NCBI GenBank assembly: GCA_015501055.1
Contig: JADNYV010000030.1
Span: 62,001 to 126,000, forward strand
Reading direction: 5' to 3'
DNA: 64,000 nucleotides
From: Mucidula mucida
Taxonomy: Eukaryota > Basidiomycota > Agaricomycetes > Agaricales > Physalacriaceae
The translations under genes were made by a program, and so were the position numbers. Shown in pieces: positions 1-11,261 of the stretch. Each line of letters opens with the position of its first letter. The first letter of the stretch is position 1. The notes under the pieces were generated by a model, which saw nothing but the letters and a program-made list of their open reading frames with translations, made no database searches and had not been told where the DNA came from.

Positions 1-20
1 CGCGACTAAAGCTATGCAGA

Positions 21-684
21 CTAACGACGTTGCATCCTTGCATGCGCCCTGCACTGTAGAAATGGTGAGTGGACTTTGCCCAAGTGTGCAAGTGGTTCGC
101 GTACACTTTGAGGACCAAGTAGACGCCAGTGCCGCCGTTTTCCGTTGGACAACTGTAGAAGACTCCTGCATTGTTGTGGTTGCCATGATGGTAATGCAGT
201 CGTGTCCCCCGCCATTTCCACGAACCACCAGAGACTCCGACGTGTTTCCGGTCTATGATGAGCTGCATCGGAGCTTGGTTCTGTTGGCTATCCTCGAACT
301 GTGTCGTTGCATTAACGACGCTGACGGGAAATATCGCCGACTCATTTCTGAAGAGCCATAGGTGGTCTTGATTAATGAAAAAGAGCGGTGGACTATAGTT
401 GGTTTTCGCGGTGGGGATTAGGGTAAGGTTTCCTAGGTGGTCTAGGTCGAGTGTAAGCCCAAGTTTGAGTGCATAGGCTGATACAGACCGATGCTTGGTA
501 TGGTGAGATGTGTTGTGGTTCCCTTTCCGGACGTGCGGGAGGGTATTATTGCTTCAATGTGGGTAGCGCCGGGGACTAGGCTCCCGATTGAGGTGCGACC
601 GGGGGCGCCTCCCCAGGCGGGCATCCCGTGTACGGGGAGATACATACACACGATGATCAGCAAGATGGAGACGAAGATGAACAT
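21..684 (-). CDS. Small secreted-type protein, unrecognised, frameshifted
   Basis: Seen: from the ATG at 684 there is a hydrophobic N-terminus (MFIFVSILLIIVCMYLPVHG) typical of a signal peptide. About 70 residues later the frame must shift at the GG at 476-477 to enter a long protein-like stretch containing LTLDLDHLGNLTLIP, SPPLFFINQDHLWLF, NATTQFED and GVFYSCPTENGGTGVYLVLK. A GT-AG intron then leads to the last exon ending ARMQRR and a stop at 21-23. Adding one base at 476-477 would give a continuous protein of roughly 195 residues. Inference: an extracellular or wall-associated fungal protein with beta-strand-like alternation and possible N-glycosylation sites (NLT, NAT). I do not recognise the family. 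The next gene to the right lies on the other strand, so the two share a divergent promoter region at 685-921. Confidence 0.45.
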
Positions 685-921
685 TGCGAAGGGTAACCTC
701 AGGCATCGGGATAATATAGGCTACTTCAAGTGACGTGTACGAGTACATCCGAGCTTGACGCGGTAATCGCAGGACAGAGGAGCATAAGATACCGAGAAGC
801 AGCCAGATCCGAGCCTATTTAGTTCCTCGTCATGAGGCGAAGCGGTGAGTGAGGGCGGCCCGGACATGCCGGTGATCACGAATTATTTTCGCGATCGACG
901 CGCCTTGTCTTGGTCGCCGAC

Positions 922-2926
922 ATGCTTTTCAGTCGTTCCCTCAAACAGACGCGACATTCCCTAGAGCCCGCGCTCGTCTCATTCTCAACCTCCGCCGTTG
1001 CTCCTGCTGCCCAAAGAGCGCTGCCTCGTTCCTCCCGGCCATCGACTAACCGTTCTTCCCGACCACCGTCTACCTCCTCCTCAAGACCCTCATCGTCTAG
1101 ACCACCATCCTCTTACTCTTCCGAGTCTTCCTACAGGCCGGCACGACCATTATCAAAATCTCGAGCAGCACACCTGGGACGACAACAGAATGCACCATTT
1201 TCGCGTTCAGAGGCCCCCAGAGTTCAGCAAGATAATCCCCCTAGAGAGACGAACAAGTACAGGTCCAAACACTTTGATCCCTCCGTCGCCAAGCCAGAAG
1301 GTCTGCCGAAATTAGAACCCCATGTCCTCTCCGACCGTCTCAAGAAGTTGTGTGACGAGGGCAAATTGTTGGCAGCTATATCAATGCTCAAGAACTCCCC
1401 TCGGGATGCACAAAATGCGATTGTCTGGAACACGGTCATATGGGAGTGCATGAAAGCAAAGCAGTTTCAGCAGTCCTACCAGTTGTTCACCGATGTACGT
1501 GTCCAAGTCTCTTGATTTCATTCTTTTCTGACATTACATAGATGAAGCGTCGAGGGTTTAGCCCCACAACGCGGACATATCAGACCATGTTCAACGGTCT
1601 GACGCGCATTGAGGACTGGGCGGCGTACCCAAAGCAGATGAAGAACGCAGAGTCTCTTTTCCAATCCTACATGAGACACATAGAATCCGTTCACGCGCAC
1701 AATCCCACGAGCCCCGAACTCTCCAGCAGTCCGCTTTCCTTGTATCTCAAACTTTTAGGAGATGCTGGGCGGTACCAGGAGATATTCGACGTTTACTATA
1801 ATTTGGATCCCAAAGGACCCATAACGCCTGACCACTTGGTCTTCACCGCCATGTTCCAAGCGCTCTCTCCCTTGAAGATTCCGTATGGCATGGATTCAGA
1901 ATCGACGGCTGTACAGAACGCGTCGAGTGCGAAGCTACTGTGGACGCAGATGATAAAAGCTGCCAAAAAGACGGAATTCACTATTGATTCCCATTTGGTT
2001 GCATCCGCTATCATCGCACTTTCCAAAGGACGTAGCAGCGACCAGGAATTCGCGTTCGCATCGTTCGCGATTACTTGGGGTTAGCTGTGGAGACCCCCGA
2101 CAAGAAGCAGCCCGCACCTATTGAACTCTCACCTCCCGCCTTTGGTGCAGTGCTCTTGCTTTGCCAGAGCAGTGGCAAGCAGGCGCTTGCTTTTGACCTT
2201 TTCAAGCAGGTCAAGAAGCGACGCGATGCATCTGAAATCATCGATCGCGGTCACATCGAAGAGGTGTTTAAAGCCCGACAGGCCATTGAGCCGGCGCCTC
2301 AAAATGCGGAATTCGAGGTTGGAATCCTGGATTGGATGTTGGTCAATGAGGCGGTGAAAGCGAGCAACAAGGACCGGAAAGAAACGCTGCGTCCACAAAT
2401 GACCACTTTTCTTCTTGCGCTCAGTGCCTGCTGGCGCACGAAGGATTGGCCGAGCGCCATCAAAGCGTTCCAAATGATGACCGGGTACCAGGCGCACGAC
2501 TTTAGCGACGGCGTCGAGAAAACGCCCAAGTTTGACCGGTACTCGCACATGCTTCTTCCCGTCACGTCCGAGAACGCGTCACTCCTAGTCCGCACTGCTC
2601 TAGCATCGGAGAATCGCGCGTTTATGCGCCTGGCGCTGCGACTCGTGCATTTCCTCGACTTGGGGCTGTTGGCGTCAAACGCGCGGCGCACGGTAGGATA
2701 CGATGCGCCAACGTCGAAGAAGGCGATGAAGCACCAGCAGTTCCATGCGGAGAAGCTGGCTTCGGCAGTGCTGGACACGCTGGATCATATTTATCGGAAT
2801 AGTACTGAGCGTGATCCTCCACGGGGCCAGGATCTTGTTCGGTGGAAGGCGTTGAAGGCGGCTGCGACGGGACTGCTCCATGACTCGAATAATAGTCGAT
2901 TTATACCCATCAAGAACGCACAGTAG
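922..2926 (+). CDS. Pentatricopeptide-repeat protein, probably mitochondrial
   Basis: Seen: exon 1 is 922-1494, with an arginine/serine-rich N-terminus (MLFSRSLKQTRHS) that suits a mitochondrial presequence followed by a Ser/Pro/Arg linker. A GT-AG intron covers 1495-1541. The following exon starts MKRRGFSPTTRTYQTMFNGL, a clear PPR helix pair, and more degenerate PPR units follow up to the stop at 2924-2926. Total length is about 650 residues. Known: fungal PPR proteins bind mitochondrial RNA and act in its processing, stability or translation. The start is the first ATG of the frame. Odd: near 2059 the frame shifts by one base. Before it the protein reads SDQEFAFA; after it the conserved-looking IVRDYLGLAVETPDKK is in another frame. 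A 14-nt GT-AG stretch could also restore frame but is too short for an intron. A lost C in a short run is the simplest cause. Confidence 0.8.
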
Positions 2927-3236
2927 AATCGTAGTATCATTTCAATCAGAGGAGGCTATAATATTCGACTTATTATCGCTCAGGAAATATTACTGGAAGA
3001 AGAACGGTAGAAGTGAGTGATCGAACGGCTTTGATACCTAATTTGAGGCTTCTTACTGGGCTCGACTCTTCATATCAGTAGTAAATTGCAGACCGCCGGC
3101 GGAAAGACTGATTTTCTATGTGGGGCACTATATGGCCGCCAGCAGAAAGACTGATTTTCTAGTGGGGCATTATCGAGACACTTGAGGGTTGGCCGATCGC
3201 CAGAGCTTATATTGACTAATAAATCCCTAGCTTCAA
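2927..3236. repeat. Intergenic spacer with a 40-bp direct repeat
   Basis: No gene is seen. Two tandem copies of an approximately 40-bp unit lie at 3092-3131 and 3135-3173. Both contain GAAAGACTGATTTTCTA followed by TGGGGCA; they differ by a few substitutions and a 2-bp indel. The repeat sits between the PPR stop and the tRNA gene. Confidence 0.7.
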
Positions 3237-3325
3237 GCCGTCGTGGCGTAATGGTAGCGCGTCGCTTTCCTACGATTACGCAATTTAAAAGGCGAAGGTT
3301 GTGGGTTCGATCCCCACCGTCGGTA
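3237..3325 (+). tRNA. tRNA-Arg (anticodon CCT) with a 17-nt intron
   Basis: Seen: the cloverleaf folds by eye. The acceptor stem is GCCGTCG (3237-3243) against CGTCGGT before discriminator A at 3325. The D-arm is GCGT/GCGC with loop AATGGTA. The anticodon stem is TCGCT/GGCGA, and the T-arm is GTGGG-TTCGATC-CCCAC. The anticodon loop reads TTCCTA-A and gives anticodon CCT (reads AGG), with a 17-nt intron (CGATTACGCAATTTAAA) after position 37, the canonical eukaryotic site. Odd: the acceptor stem has a U-U mismatch at 5:68 and a G-U pair at 1:72. The 3' CCA is not encoded, as expected for a eukaryotic gene. A T-rich stretch downstream can serve as the RNA polymerase III terminator. Confidence 0.92.
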
Positions 3326-4069
3326 GTTGGATAGCATTTTGAAACTTTTTTTGTTGCAAGTTGCTAACTTTGAATGATTTTGAATCTTGATTCTTGAGGT
3401 TTGAATACGGTGGTAGCCCTAGGCTGCCCTAGCCGAAATTCGCAGACACTGCCAGACTTATCCACTGTTGGCATTTGTTTCACTCGATAAATTCAGCAGG
3501 CCATATATATATGGTTTATCGACCACCGATCGCAAGAATGTCATGTGCTAGTAAATAACCGTTTTTAACTGGGAGGTTATAGAAACGGTTATTCACCACC
3601 GCCTGAGGTTTCTTCCGCGACTCTCCCAAGGTGGCGCAGTAAACCTTCATCAATACTAACTGCATTGATAACAACTTTAGGAGGCCCTAGCATTAAAACT
3701 CGGTGCGTCAAAGGGGGCACTTCACAGCATTAAACAGTTTTGTAATATTCCAAGAGGATAAGGACACTACATAATACAGCTAAGGATGAAGGAACGACTG
3801 TGTCAGACTAGTAGTACAAGTGACTTGAGATTAGTAGAATCGTAAGGTACGTTCAGGACGAAGCAAAGAAAAAAATCTGAGACGAATACACTTAAACGTC
3901 GTAAACACTTGCCCGTTGCCATTCGAGCACAGTTGGTGTACGCTTCAAGTGAACCTTTGAGTAAGGAGAATAGTGCGATTGCACAGATTGGGGAAGTGAG
4001 AGACGAGGCTCCTCAAGAGTATGTTCAACCGTCCTCTCAACGGTAACTTCGAGCTAGACAAGAAGTTGT
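3326..4069. other. Gene-poor spacer after the tRNA
   Basis: No gene is supported. The stretch holds a short AT dinucleotide run near 3504 and an imperfect inverted repeat, AATAACCGTTT (3554-3564) with AAACGGTTATT (3583-3593), separated by 18 bases. The right end may include 3' untranslated sequence of the DUF6534 gene, which is read toward it. Confidence 0.5.
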
Positions 4070-5821
4070 TTAATCTGAATAGAATCATCAGGACAAGAAG
4101 ACTCACGTTACGTGCGGGATGATACCGACGAACGGGACGCGGCGTGTAAAAGTCCTCATCGGAAAACACAGGAAGATCTCCCCATGCTCTTATCTTTGCA
4201 CGGAGCTGACGAAGCTCCTTGCGCGTATTAAGAGATGCGACAAGAGAATTCGCATAAAGCTTCCCGATGACAAAGTGGAGCCCAAGGAAGACAAGGTTGG
4301 TACGCATCGTCAACCACTGGAGCGAATAAGCACAATGAGAAGGCAACGAAGGGCTGGCAGCGCACGCATATCAAAGAGGCAGCAGTTGTGAGGCTGTTAG
4401 AACTAGATAGTGAGCTTTATGTTTGATAAGAATCACAAACGAACCAGGTAAGCAAGCCGTTTTCAAGAGTCCAAATTGTCAATGAATCGATGACGTGGAC
4501 CATCCTGGAAGTGGTGTTGATACATAGCTCAGATGACAATGCAATCGCTTTGCATTACCTCGAAGGGACCTCTATTTGCCGTCTCAGCTGCCTCATGAAA
4601 TAGCACAACAAGGTAGTGATAATGATATCGCTTGCGGAAGAAAGCGACAAGCCAGTCGTGAAGACCCACTACAGGAGATATTTCAATAAACGTCTCGATG
4701 AATAAGGTCGCACGTACTCCGGGATAGTGCCGTACAAACGCGGAGAAACGATGTAATCGGATCCTACGCGTACGTTAGTGATTGCTATGCTTGACGAAAA
4801 AGAGCGCGCACATTTCTACAGTGGAAACTATTATTTTTGCACATATGTCAGCACTGCCAGCATCTTGACACTTGAAAGAGAGTATGTACCTGATGCCGCC
4901 ACTGTAGCAACCGTCATCAGTATAGAATTGGAAGGATACCATAACGGGTCCTTACGGAGGCGGAGAAAGACAAGGACAAGCTATCCGCGTCTTAGTCAAC
5001 AGTTCCCGCCTAAAAGAGCAGAAAAATGACCCACAACCGGTATGGTTAAAAGCCAATTCTTAGCACTGACTAGAAAGATTTCATATCAGAACAGTGACAC
5101 ACGATCATTGAGAACCCACAGTTGTGTATCCTTTGCACGAAGAAACTACAAGAAGTTGAGGAGAAGGCTACATTGGGAGACCTTGCAAAACTCACCATTG
5201 CGCGAGAAACGTCTGGGCTGCCTGTTTTGTGCGCTGAGAAGGGTAGGAAGGAATGCGAATCAAGCGTACAGTGACAAGTATCGACATCTGTGGCAGGATT
5301 GAGACATCGCCGACACTGATTGTGCAAAACACATACCGCGATGGGCCTAAGTAAGTGTAATAAACACCGAGAATCTTGGAGCAGTGTAGGAATCGTACCA
5401 TGGTATATGATCCTCTCTCGCAATGTCGCCAAAGTGAATAATGAGATAGTCGAAGAGCGAGTATAAAATGAATGTTGAATGTGCAATATCAAGAAACCTT
5501 GAGAGTGTCAAGGATGAGCACTTGTACGCGACCGGCCTTTGCACGGAAGGCATACCAAACAGATAGGACCTATATGTTGAAGATGTGTTAGACGACAGAG
5601 AGCCTACACGAGAAGCGAACCGCGTACTGTCGTCTTTTTCAGACAAGAATCTTCCATGTACAGTCGGAAGTAAACGATAATCTGGATAAACAGCACCCCG
5701 CTCAGCCTGTAGAATCATGTCAGCAGCAACACACCAAAGACCGGGCAAGAGCGTACATGATGGCGATACCCCCGCCGATGAGCAATGCTCCGTAGGTTCT
5801 GGCTATGTCGAGGGTGCTCAT
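4070..5821 (-). CDS. DUF6534-type seven-helix membrane protein, many short exons
   Basis: Seen: the start at 5821 reads MSTLDIARTYGALLIGGG, a hallmark N-terminus of the large basidiomycete DUF6534 family. Joining short exons on this strand gives, in order, LSGVLFIQIIVYFRLYMED; LKKTTVLSVWFLDIAHS; YLIIHFGDIARED; TFLAQCFFVQRIHNFSAKNW; DIIITTLLCYFMRQ; MVHVIDSLTIWTLENGLLT; and GLHFVIGKLYANSLVASLN followed by TRK. These are the diagnostic segments in family order and frame stays open across junctions. Two exons are only 14 nt (5556-5569) and 10 nt (5337-5346). Known: DUF6534 proteins have six to seven predicted transmembrane helices and no established function. The stop is at 4070-4072 if the last GT-AG intron is used; otherwise the frame runs to 3945. 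The gene shares a 720-bp divergent promoter with the adaptin gene. Confidence 0.8.
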
Positions 5822-6543
5822 CTAGTCAAGTGAGGGTAACACACCGCGAAACAACCTGTGCTCCTTTTAAAAGGTGAACGTGAGCAATTGAAACACCGCA
5901 CTATCCAATCCCATCGGAATACGGCAAGGGCATTCCTGCATTTGATTTGTGGCGCACGTCACGCAGATAAATGTAACCAAGGACGGATGGAGCGAGTAAC
6001 GTAAACGGATTTGGCGGATTCAACGATAGGTGATCCCAAGGCACCTTCACGAATGGTCCTGAATGTATTCATGTCCAGTCTTCCTTAATTGATGCGAATC
6101 CTCGTTTTCGTTGGCTTCCAAGGCCAAAAAAGGGAAAACAATCATTTATCGTACCGTACGAAGAATAGCCGAAACGTCGTTTAACACGGACAGCCTTTTC
6201 CCTCCAAAAACCGCAAAGACCGGCGCGGTAATGTGGCGCAATCCTCATTAGACTGAAAGTCCTTGAACCGGGTGAGCGACAGAAAGCCGGTCGTCGGAAA
6301 ATAGCTGTTCAATTGTCCAGTAGACATCGGTGGTTGAGCGTAAAGGCTGTTTCAGCCTCTTTCAACACTGATACGTCACGGTAATTCGGGTCCACAAGAG
6401 CATATATCCAGTCAGAAACAGAGTTATGGGTCCTCGGAAAAGGCTGAATTGGAGGCGCCAGTGCGTTGTATTCGCGGGACGATGATGGCCAGGAGCAAGT
6501 GACCTCGGCCCGGACAGAGTCCGACATCGTGTCTTTGACCACC
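5822..6543. other. Divergent promoter region, DUF6534 gene and APS1
   Basis: A 722-bp spacer between two divergent start codons (5821 on minus, 6544 on plus). The open frame on the minus strand at 6309-6551 has no recognisable domain and runs into the first exon of the adaptin gene, so I treat it as chance. No repeat or RNA gene is seen. Confidence 0.5.
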
Positions 6544-7385
6544 ATGATCACCTACATTCTGCTCGTTTCCCGACAGGGTACACGCTCCTTTGCGTCAACA
6601 CGCTATAGTCTGACCTTTTTGAGATAGGAAAGGTCCGATTATCGAAATGGTTCACTACACTTCCCCCCAAAACGAAAGCCAAAACTGTCAAGGATGTAAC
6701 ACAACTCGTGCTGGCGCGACGAACGAAAATGTGCAATTTTCTGGAATATAAAGGTCGAGAATAGATCATACAACCTTCATTGATTCGACTAGAGCGAATA
6801 TTCACCTAGATACGAAAGTGGTCTACCGCAGATACGCGTCACTATTCTTCGTCTGTGGGATAGGGTTAAACGACAACGAATTGGTGACGCTCGAAATCAT
6901 ACATCGATACGTCGAGGTCTTGGATAGATATTTTGGAAATGTGAGCATTCCCCTTGACTGTTCAGCATGCTTTAACACGAGTGCAGGTCTGCGAGTTGGA
7001 CTTGTGCGTGCTGTTGGTTCATGGTTATGATTCAGCGTCGATCACAGATCAATAGGATTTTCAACTTTCAGAAGGCTTATGCGGTACGCTATCTTGTTGC
7101 CCGCACGCTCTATGGTTCATAATAAAAGTTCAGATCCTGGATGAACTGATCATCGCCGGCGAGCTGCAGGAATCCTCCAAAAAGTCGGTCCTTCGTGTGG
7201 TAATATGCTCTTTTTTCTTTCTACCAGCATCATTCGCTGATACGATATACATAGGTAACACAGTCGGACACCGTTGAAGAGCAGGAAAGCTCGGAAGATG
7301 TAATGGCGAGATTGGGCTCACGCTCAGGTAAGTCCTCTCTCCCTCTCTACCCTCAGCATTGATGGAATTCAACAAGCTCCCATGA
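6544..7385 (+). CDS. APS1: AP-1 clathrin adaptor complex sigma subunit
   Basis: Known role: the small sigma chain of the AP-1 adaptor, which sorts cargo into clathrin vesicles at the trans-Golgi network and endosomes. Seen: eight exons (6544-6577, 6628-6753, 6810-6940, 6987-7003, 7056-7083, 7134-7199, 7255-7327, 7357-7385) join in frame to about 167 residues, the family length. The protein reads [83 protein letters not shown] and [20 protein letters not shown], matching sigma adaptins throughout. The AP-1-type tail [18 protein letters not shown] supports sigma-1 rather than sigma-2. One exon is only 17 nt. All introns are GT-AG. If the last intron is retained, the stop falls at 7360-7362 instead. 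The gene converges with the aspartic protease gene 120 bp away. Confidence 0.95.
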
Positions 7386-7508
7386 TACGCTAACACGATT
7401 AGGTTAATTGGGCAATCGTAGATAGTGTCCCTCACACAATTGGTTTGTGTAATATACCCAATGGAAATACGTGGACTACAACAAGAACAGCACGGAGAAA
7501 GAGAGCAG

Positions 7509-10500
7509 CTAAATCATACTCGTCGGCCTATCATTCGAACTAATAGTCCCGGGAGGTCTTAATGTACTCGGAAGTGGTTGAGAAGGAGAACGTGATTCTG
7601 CATAAGGATGGTTCGACTGCGATGGCAGCACGCCCACACTCCTCGGGCGATCAACCCGCGATTGAAAGGCTGGGCTAGGAGGTGCTAGATCCTGATCTTC
7701 TCCATGTGGGTCGAAAACATTGGTGAGAGGACTTGGACGCCCCGCAGCAGCTAGTGGCTGCGATAAGTGAATAACGGGCCCAGTAGGGCGCTGTTGCTGA
7801 CTATGATCGACGTAACGAGAAGTGGGTCTCGCAGGATTATCGACATAACGAGAAGATGGCCTCGGATTAGCATCGACATAGTGGGAAGGCGGTCTCGAGG
7901 AATCACGGAATGAGCGAATGGAGGGAGAGGGGGGAAGCGGAATAGTTTCCTCATTCCCATATGTAGCATGGGAAGGGGGAGGCGAGGTTAATGCTTCCAG
8001 GAGCTGTTGCTGCTGGTGACGAGAGGACGGTGTTGGTGAGGGTGGAGACATTGTTTCGTCACTGGGAGATTGGTGGAAGGAAGTGGTGGAGGGAGACCGA
8101 GGTACTCCCGTGTTGAATTTAGCAGACGGTGAAGGCGAAGGAGGAGATTCGGGTACATAATCCAGCTTCCCAGGAGGAATGAACGGTTCGTCCTCTCCCA
8201 TTTTCTGATACGCATTAGTGTGAGACGGAAGCATGCCCACGCTATGGGGTCGCATATCGAACTGTCGGAAACCTGGAGCAGAAGGTGATAGCAAGGCTTC
8301 TTCAGCATCATCTTCATATTTCGAGTTGGATGGCAGAGTGGCCAAACTCTTTGGCCTATCACCTGGCTTGAGCGTACTGCCTTCGAATTGGTGGAAGGCT
8401 GGAGAAGGTGGGACCATGGTATCTTCAGTGATGGCCATAGAGACCGGTGCGTAAGTGTGTGGTTGAGCACCGGCCGACGAAACACTGTTTCGCAAATCCA
8501 GTGGTGTGGGATTCCGTCTGCTAATTGGAACTCGAGACGCCGACCGTTTCCTGTATTTGCGGCAGAGAAGTATGATGCCCAGAATCAAGACTCCGAGTAA
8601 AACCACGGCATTAAGCACCATTATGCCCAGCATCGCAGGGAACCAAGTGTTAAACTTGTCCAGTACCTCTGCAGTGGCCCCAGAGACAGAGACGCTACTG
8701 GCAGGTCCGTCATAAGTATTGTCAGACTTTTGATATGTGATGCCAGTCCGAGCAGTGCATCCTCGGGCATCGCAGAACGCCTTCGAGGCCTTGTCCGGAT
8801 TGATGAGAGATAACAGTTGCACATATGGAGTCCCCATCTTCCCGTCAGAATCGAAGTCACCGAAGTCATACAGAGAATACATGGATCGAAGAACGTTGAC
8901 GCCAAAGATGTAGTCACTGCGGACACATTGAGTACAGAAAAATCTCGAACAATAGAAATTTGACGTACAACTGGCCCTCGCTGGTCGAGATAGACCCCGG
9001 AACAAAAGAACCAAGACATGTACTGTCCCCACTGTATGCCGAAGGATTCATATCCAGCGGGTGTAGAGGAAACACTCTCCCACTAACATAATGTCAGTGG
9101 CAATGTTCTTTCGCTTCGTAATGAGTACGCACCCAATCTGAATGGCCATGTCGATTTCAGCCGTGCAGGGCACGTTATAGTACCCAGTAGCCGCATCGTA
9201 GAATGCGCCATCAATGCTACCATAGATGGCCTCGCATATCGCCTTGGTCGTGTACCTATCTATTGTGAGTGTGTAAGGGTTTGGCAGCATGAACTATCTC
9301 ACGAATAGGATGTTCCTGTGTCCAATAGCGCTACGGCCTTGTTCCCGGGCGCATCAGAGACTTCAGTCGAAGGAATAACGGTGTTGTTGCCAATGATAAA
9401 CGCCTCCACAAGAACGTTCCAACGTTTGGGTGTTCCAACGGGCCATGTCGGTATCGCTGGAGTATCAGCAATTGAGGTATAATTCTCCTCATATTCGCCT
9501 GGAGTGACTGCGTTGAGCCCGCGAATAGACGGCAAAATAGATAGTGCCTACCAATGGAGAAACCTCCTTGTACATCGTCCGTGGAATCGGTGCTCCGCTG
9601 GAATGAGAATGCCATAAAATTCTTTTCATCTGGGTTATCTTCAAACAGATTGTACAGCAAACTGCGACCATCCGAGGCGCCAGTTTTGTTGAGTTGCGAG
9701 TCGACGGTGGAAAGAGAGGTGAAGCCCAAACCAATGAGGCCATCAGCGTTGTAGCTCAGCGCAGGGTTGTTTGCCGAGGTTACGTCGAGATAAGCTTGTT
9801 TTGCCACGGTGATACTAGGACATATGAGCGGGTGCGCGCGCGATCGAGAAATGAGATGGCGACGCACCCAGCAAATTCGACATTGGATATATAAGAAACG
9901 GTCCCGTACACCCAGCCAATACCGAACTGGGTCTCTTCTTAAGAATAAAGGCACCTGTATGGTGTGACAATGCTTACGGTAAGATTGGTGGTTAACGACT
10001 GCCAGTATCTGTAAGCTAGATATATGCAGGTTATGCAAGATGGAACGTACAGTCTGCTGAGAGTTGGCGAGGGGAGGGCTGTCGGCCTTGAGCCATAAGT
10101 CTGAGGAGCCGGTATCCATCTGGACCGTGAATTCTATGAGCCGCTTCAGGACGCGCGATATATGTCATTGTGATTGAGCTGACCTTGACCTCCAGCGGAC
10201 ATCTATAGAAATTATACTTAGTACCGTTTAGACTCCACGAGTAGCGCAACATCCACTTACATTGGACATGTATATCAAATCGCGGACAGTGCTAATTGCA
10301 GAGGTTAATCACCGACTCGAGGGAGAGCACCGCGCACACACGTCAAGTCCAGTCCGTTATTGGCTACAGCATTGACGACGGGCTTGTTGGCAAATTCTCC
10401 GCCCCTGCGACTGAGAGGGGAATGCAATTTCCCAATTTGACGGGCGTTAAATGGGACCTTGAGGGCGGTGGACACGACAGAGAGACCGAGGAGAATAAAG

Positions 10501-10517
10501 GAGAGTAGGATGCTCAT
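7509..10517 (-). CDS. Membrane-anchored pepsin-type aspartic protease
   Basis: Seen: the ATG at 10517 starts a signal peptide (MSILLSFILLGLSVVSTALK). Next comes the first catalytic block VQMDTGSSDLWL with the approach TVRDLIYMSN; then FGIGWVYGTVSYISNVEFAG, ADGLIGLGFTSLS and MAFSFQR; then the second catalytic block AVALLDTGTSYS. Both catalytic Asp residues are present. After the protease domain are a transmembrane helix (IMVLNAVVLLGVLILGIILL), a basic stop-transfer patch CRKYRKR, and a tail of about 350 residues rich in Pro and Ser. The tail includes repeats of the type RPSSRYVDNPARPTSRYVDH. Known: A1-family proteases cleave peptide bonds at acidic pH. Inference: a cell-surface, vacuolar or secretory-pathway protease with a long cytoplasmic tail. 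The start at 10583 in the same frame would add a non-signal extension, so 10517 is preferred. Several GT-AG introns interrupt the first half. Confidence 0.88.
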
Positions 10518-11261
10518 CGTTGGCGGCGGTGAGGCATAAACGAGTGGAGATGGTGGGAGCACGAAGCCAAAGAACTCGCCCAAGGAGGCGAGCTATTTGT
10601 GACCTTCGATCATCCCATCAACACCCCTGCCGCATTGCACTTCGCAGCGACAACCGGCCACATGAGCTCATCACAATTGGCTAGGTCGCGCTATATAATC
10701 TTTCTACGCGGACGTTAACCGACAGGCCTTAGGATAGGCACCAAGATCAACGAAATCAAGACGACGAGAGTGCTCTTCAATGAAGTTCTGTCAGGTATAA
10801 TCACTTTATCCTGCAATTTCACCGTCAACTCCACCCACAGCTCTCCACAGTCGCGTTCGCTCTCAAGGGTCGGATCCAGCTAGTTGGACTGTATGTACTT
10901 CGGTAAGATGGCGATGGCCGACAAGCGTGGCTGGTGTGAATCGTTCTACCTGTCCGTCCATCAGAATCTCTACGTACGGTAACGGGCACTCAGGATAGAT
11001 AACGGTACCAGCCGAGCCAGAGCTATCAGTGAGCACCCCAATAGAACATGGTATGCCCGCTCGTTGATCGCGAAGAATCCAAAGTTCAAGTAGTTTCCAA
11101 GCCAACCGAAGCCCAGCGTCGTGTAATGTCAGATCTAGACACGGACAGGTCCTACGTGCTACATAAGTTGAGAGAATGAAATTCCTGTTTGAATTTCTTT
11201 GACACCAAGGTGGTAAAATCATAGTCGCGACCGTCACGTGCGCCTCACTCCAGCTTCTTCC
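10518..11261 (-). other. Spacer with possible small unrecognised gene (10863-11222)
   Basis: The stretch lies between the divergent starts of the protease and HIS6 genes. On the minus strand a frame from the ATG at 11222 runs to 10863 and reads protein-like (LRLAWKLLELWILRDQRAG, PLPYVEILMDGQVERF). A GT-AG intron after MDGQ would join it to DPTLESERDCGELWVELTVK, an acidic segment followed by a hydrophobic C-terminus TLVVLISLILVPIL. A second frame in the same place encodes a hydrophobic stretch, GWLGNYLNFGFFAINERAYH, but has no usable start. I do not recognise either product. Coding status is undecided, and the same bases must include the HIS6 promoter. Confidence 0.3.

Noticed and set aside
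2039..2052. 14-nt GT-AG stretch that would restore the PPR frame
   Set aside because: Far too short for a spliceosomal intron; a one-base error is simpler.
6309..6551. Minus-strand open frame upstream of APS1
   Set aside because: It has no domain, overlaps the first exon of APS1 and lies in the divergent promoter; it is probably chance.
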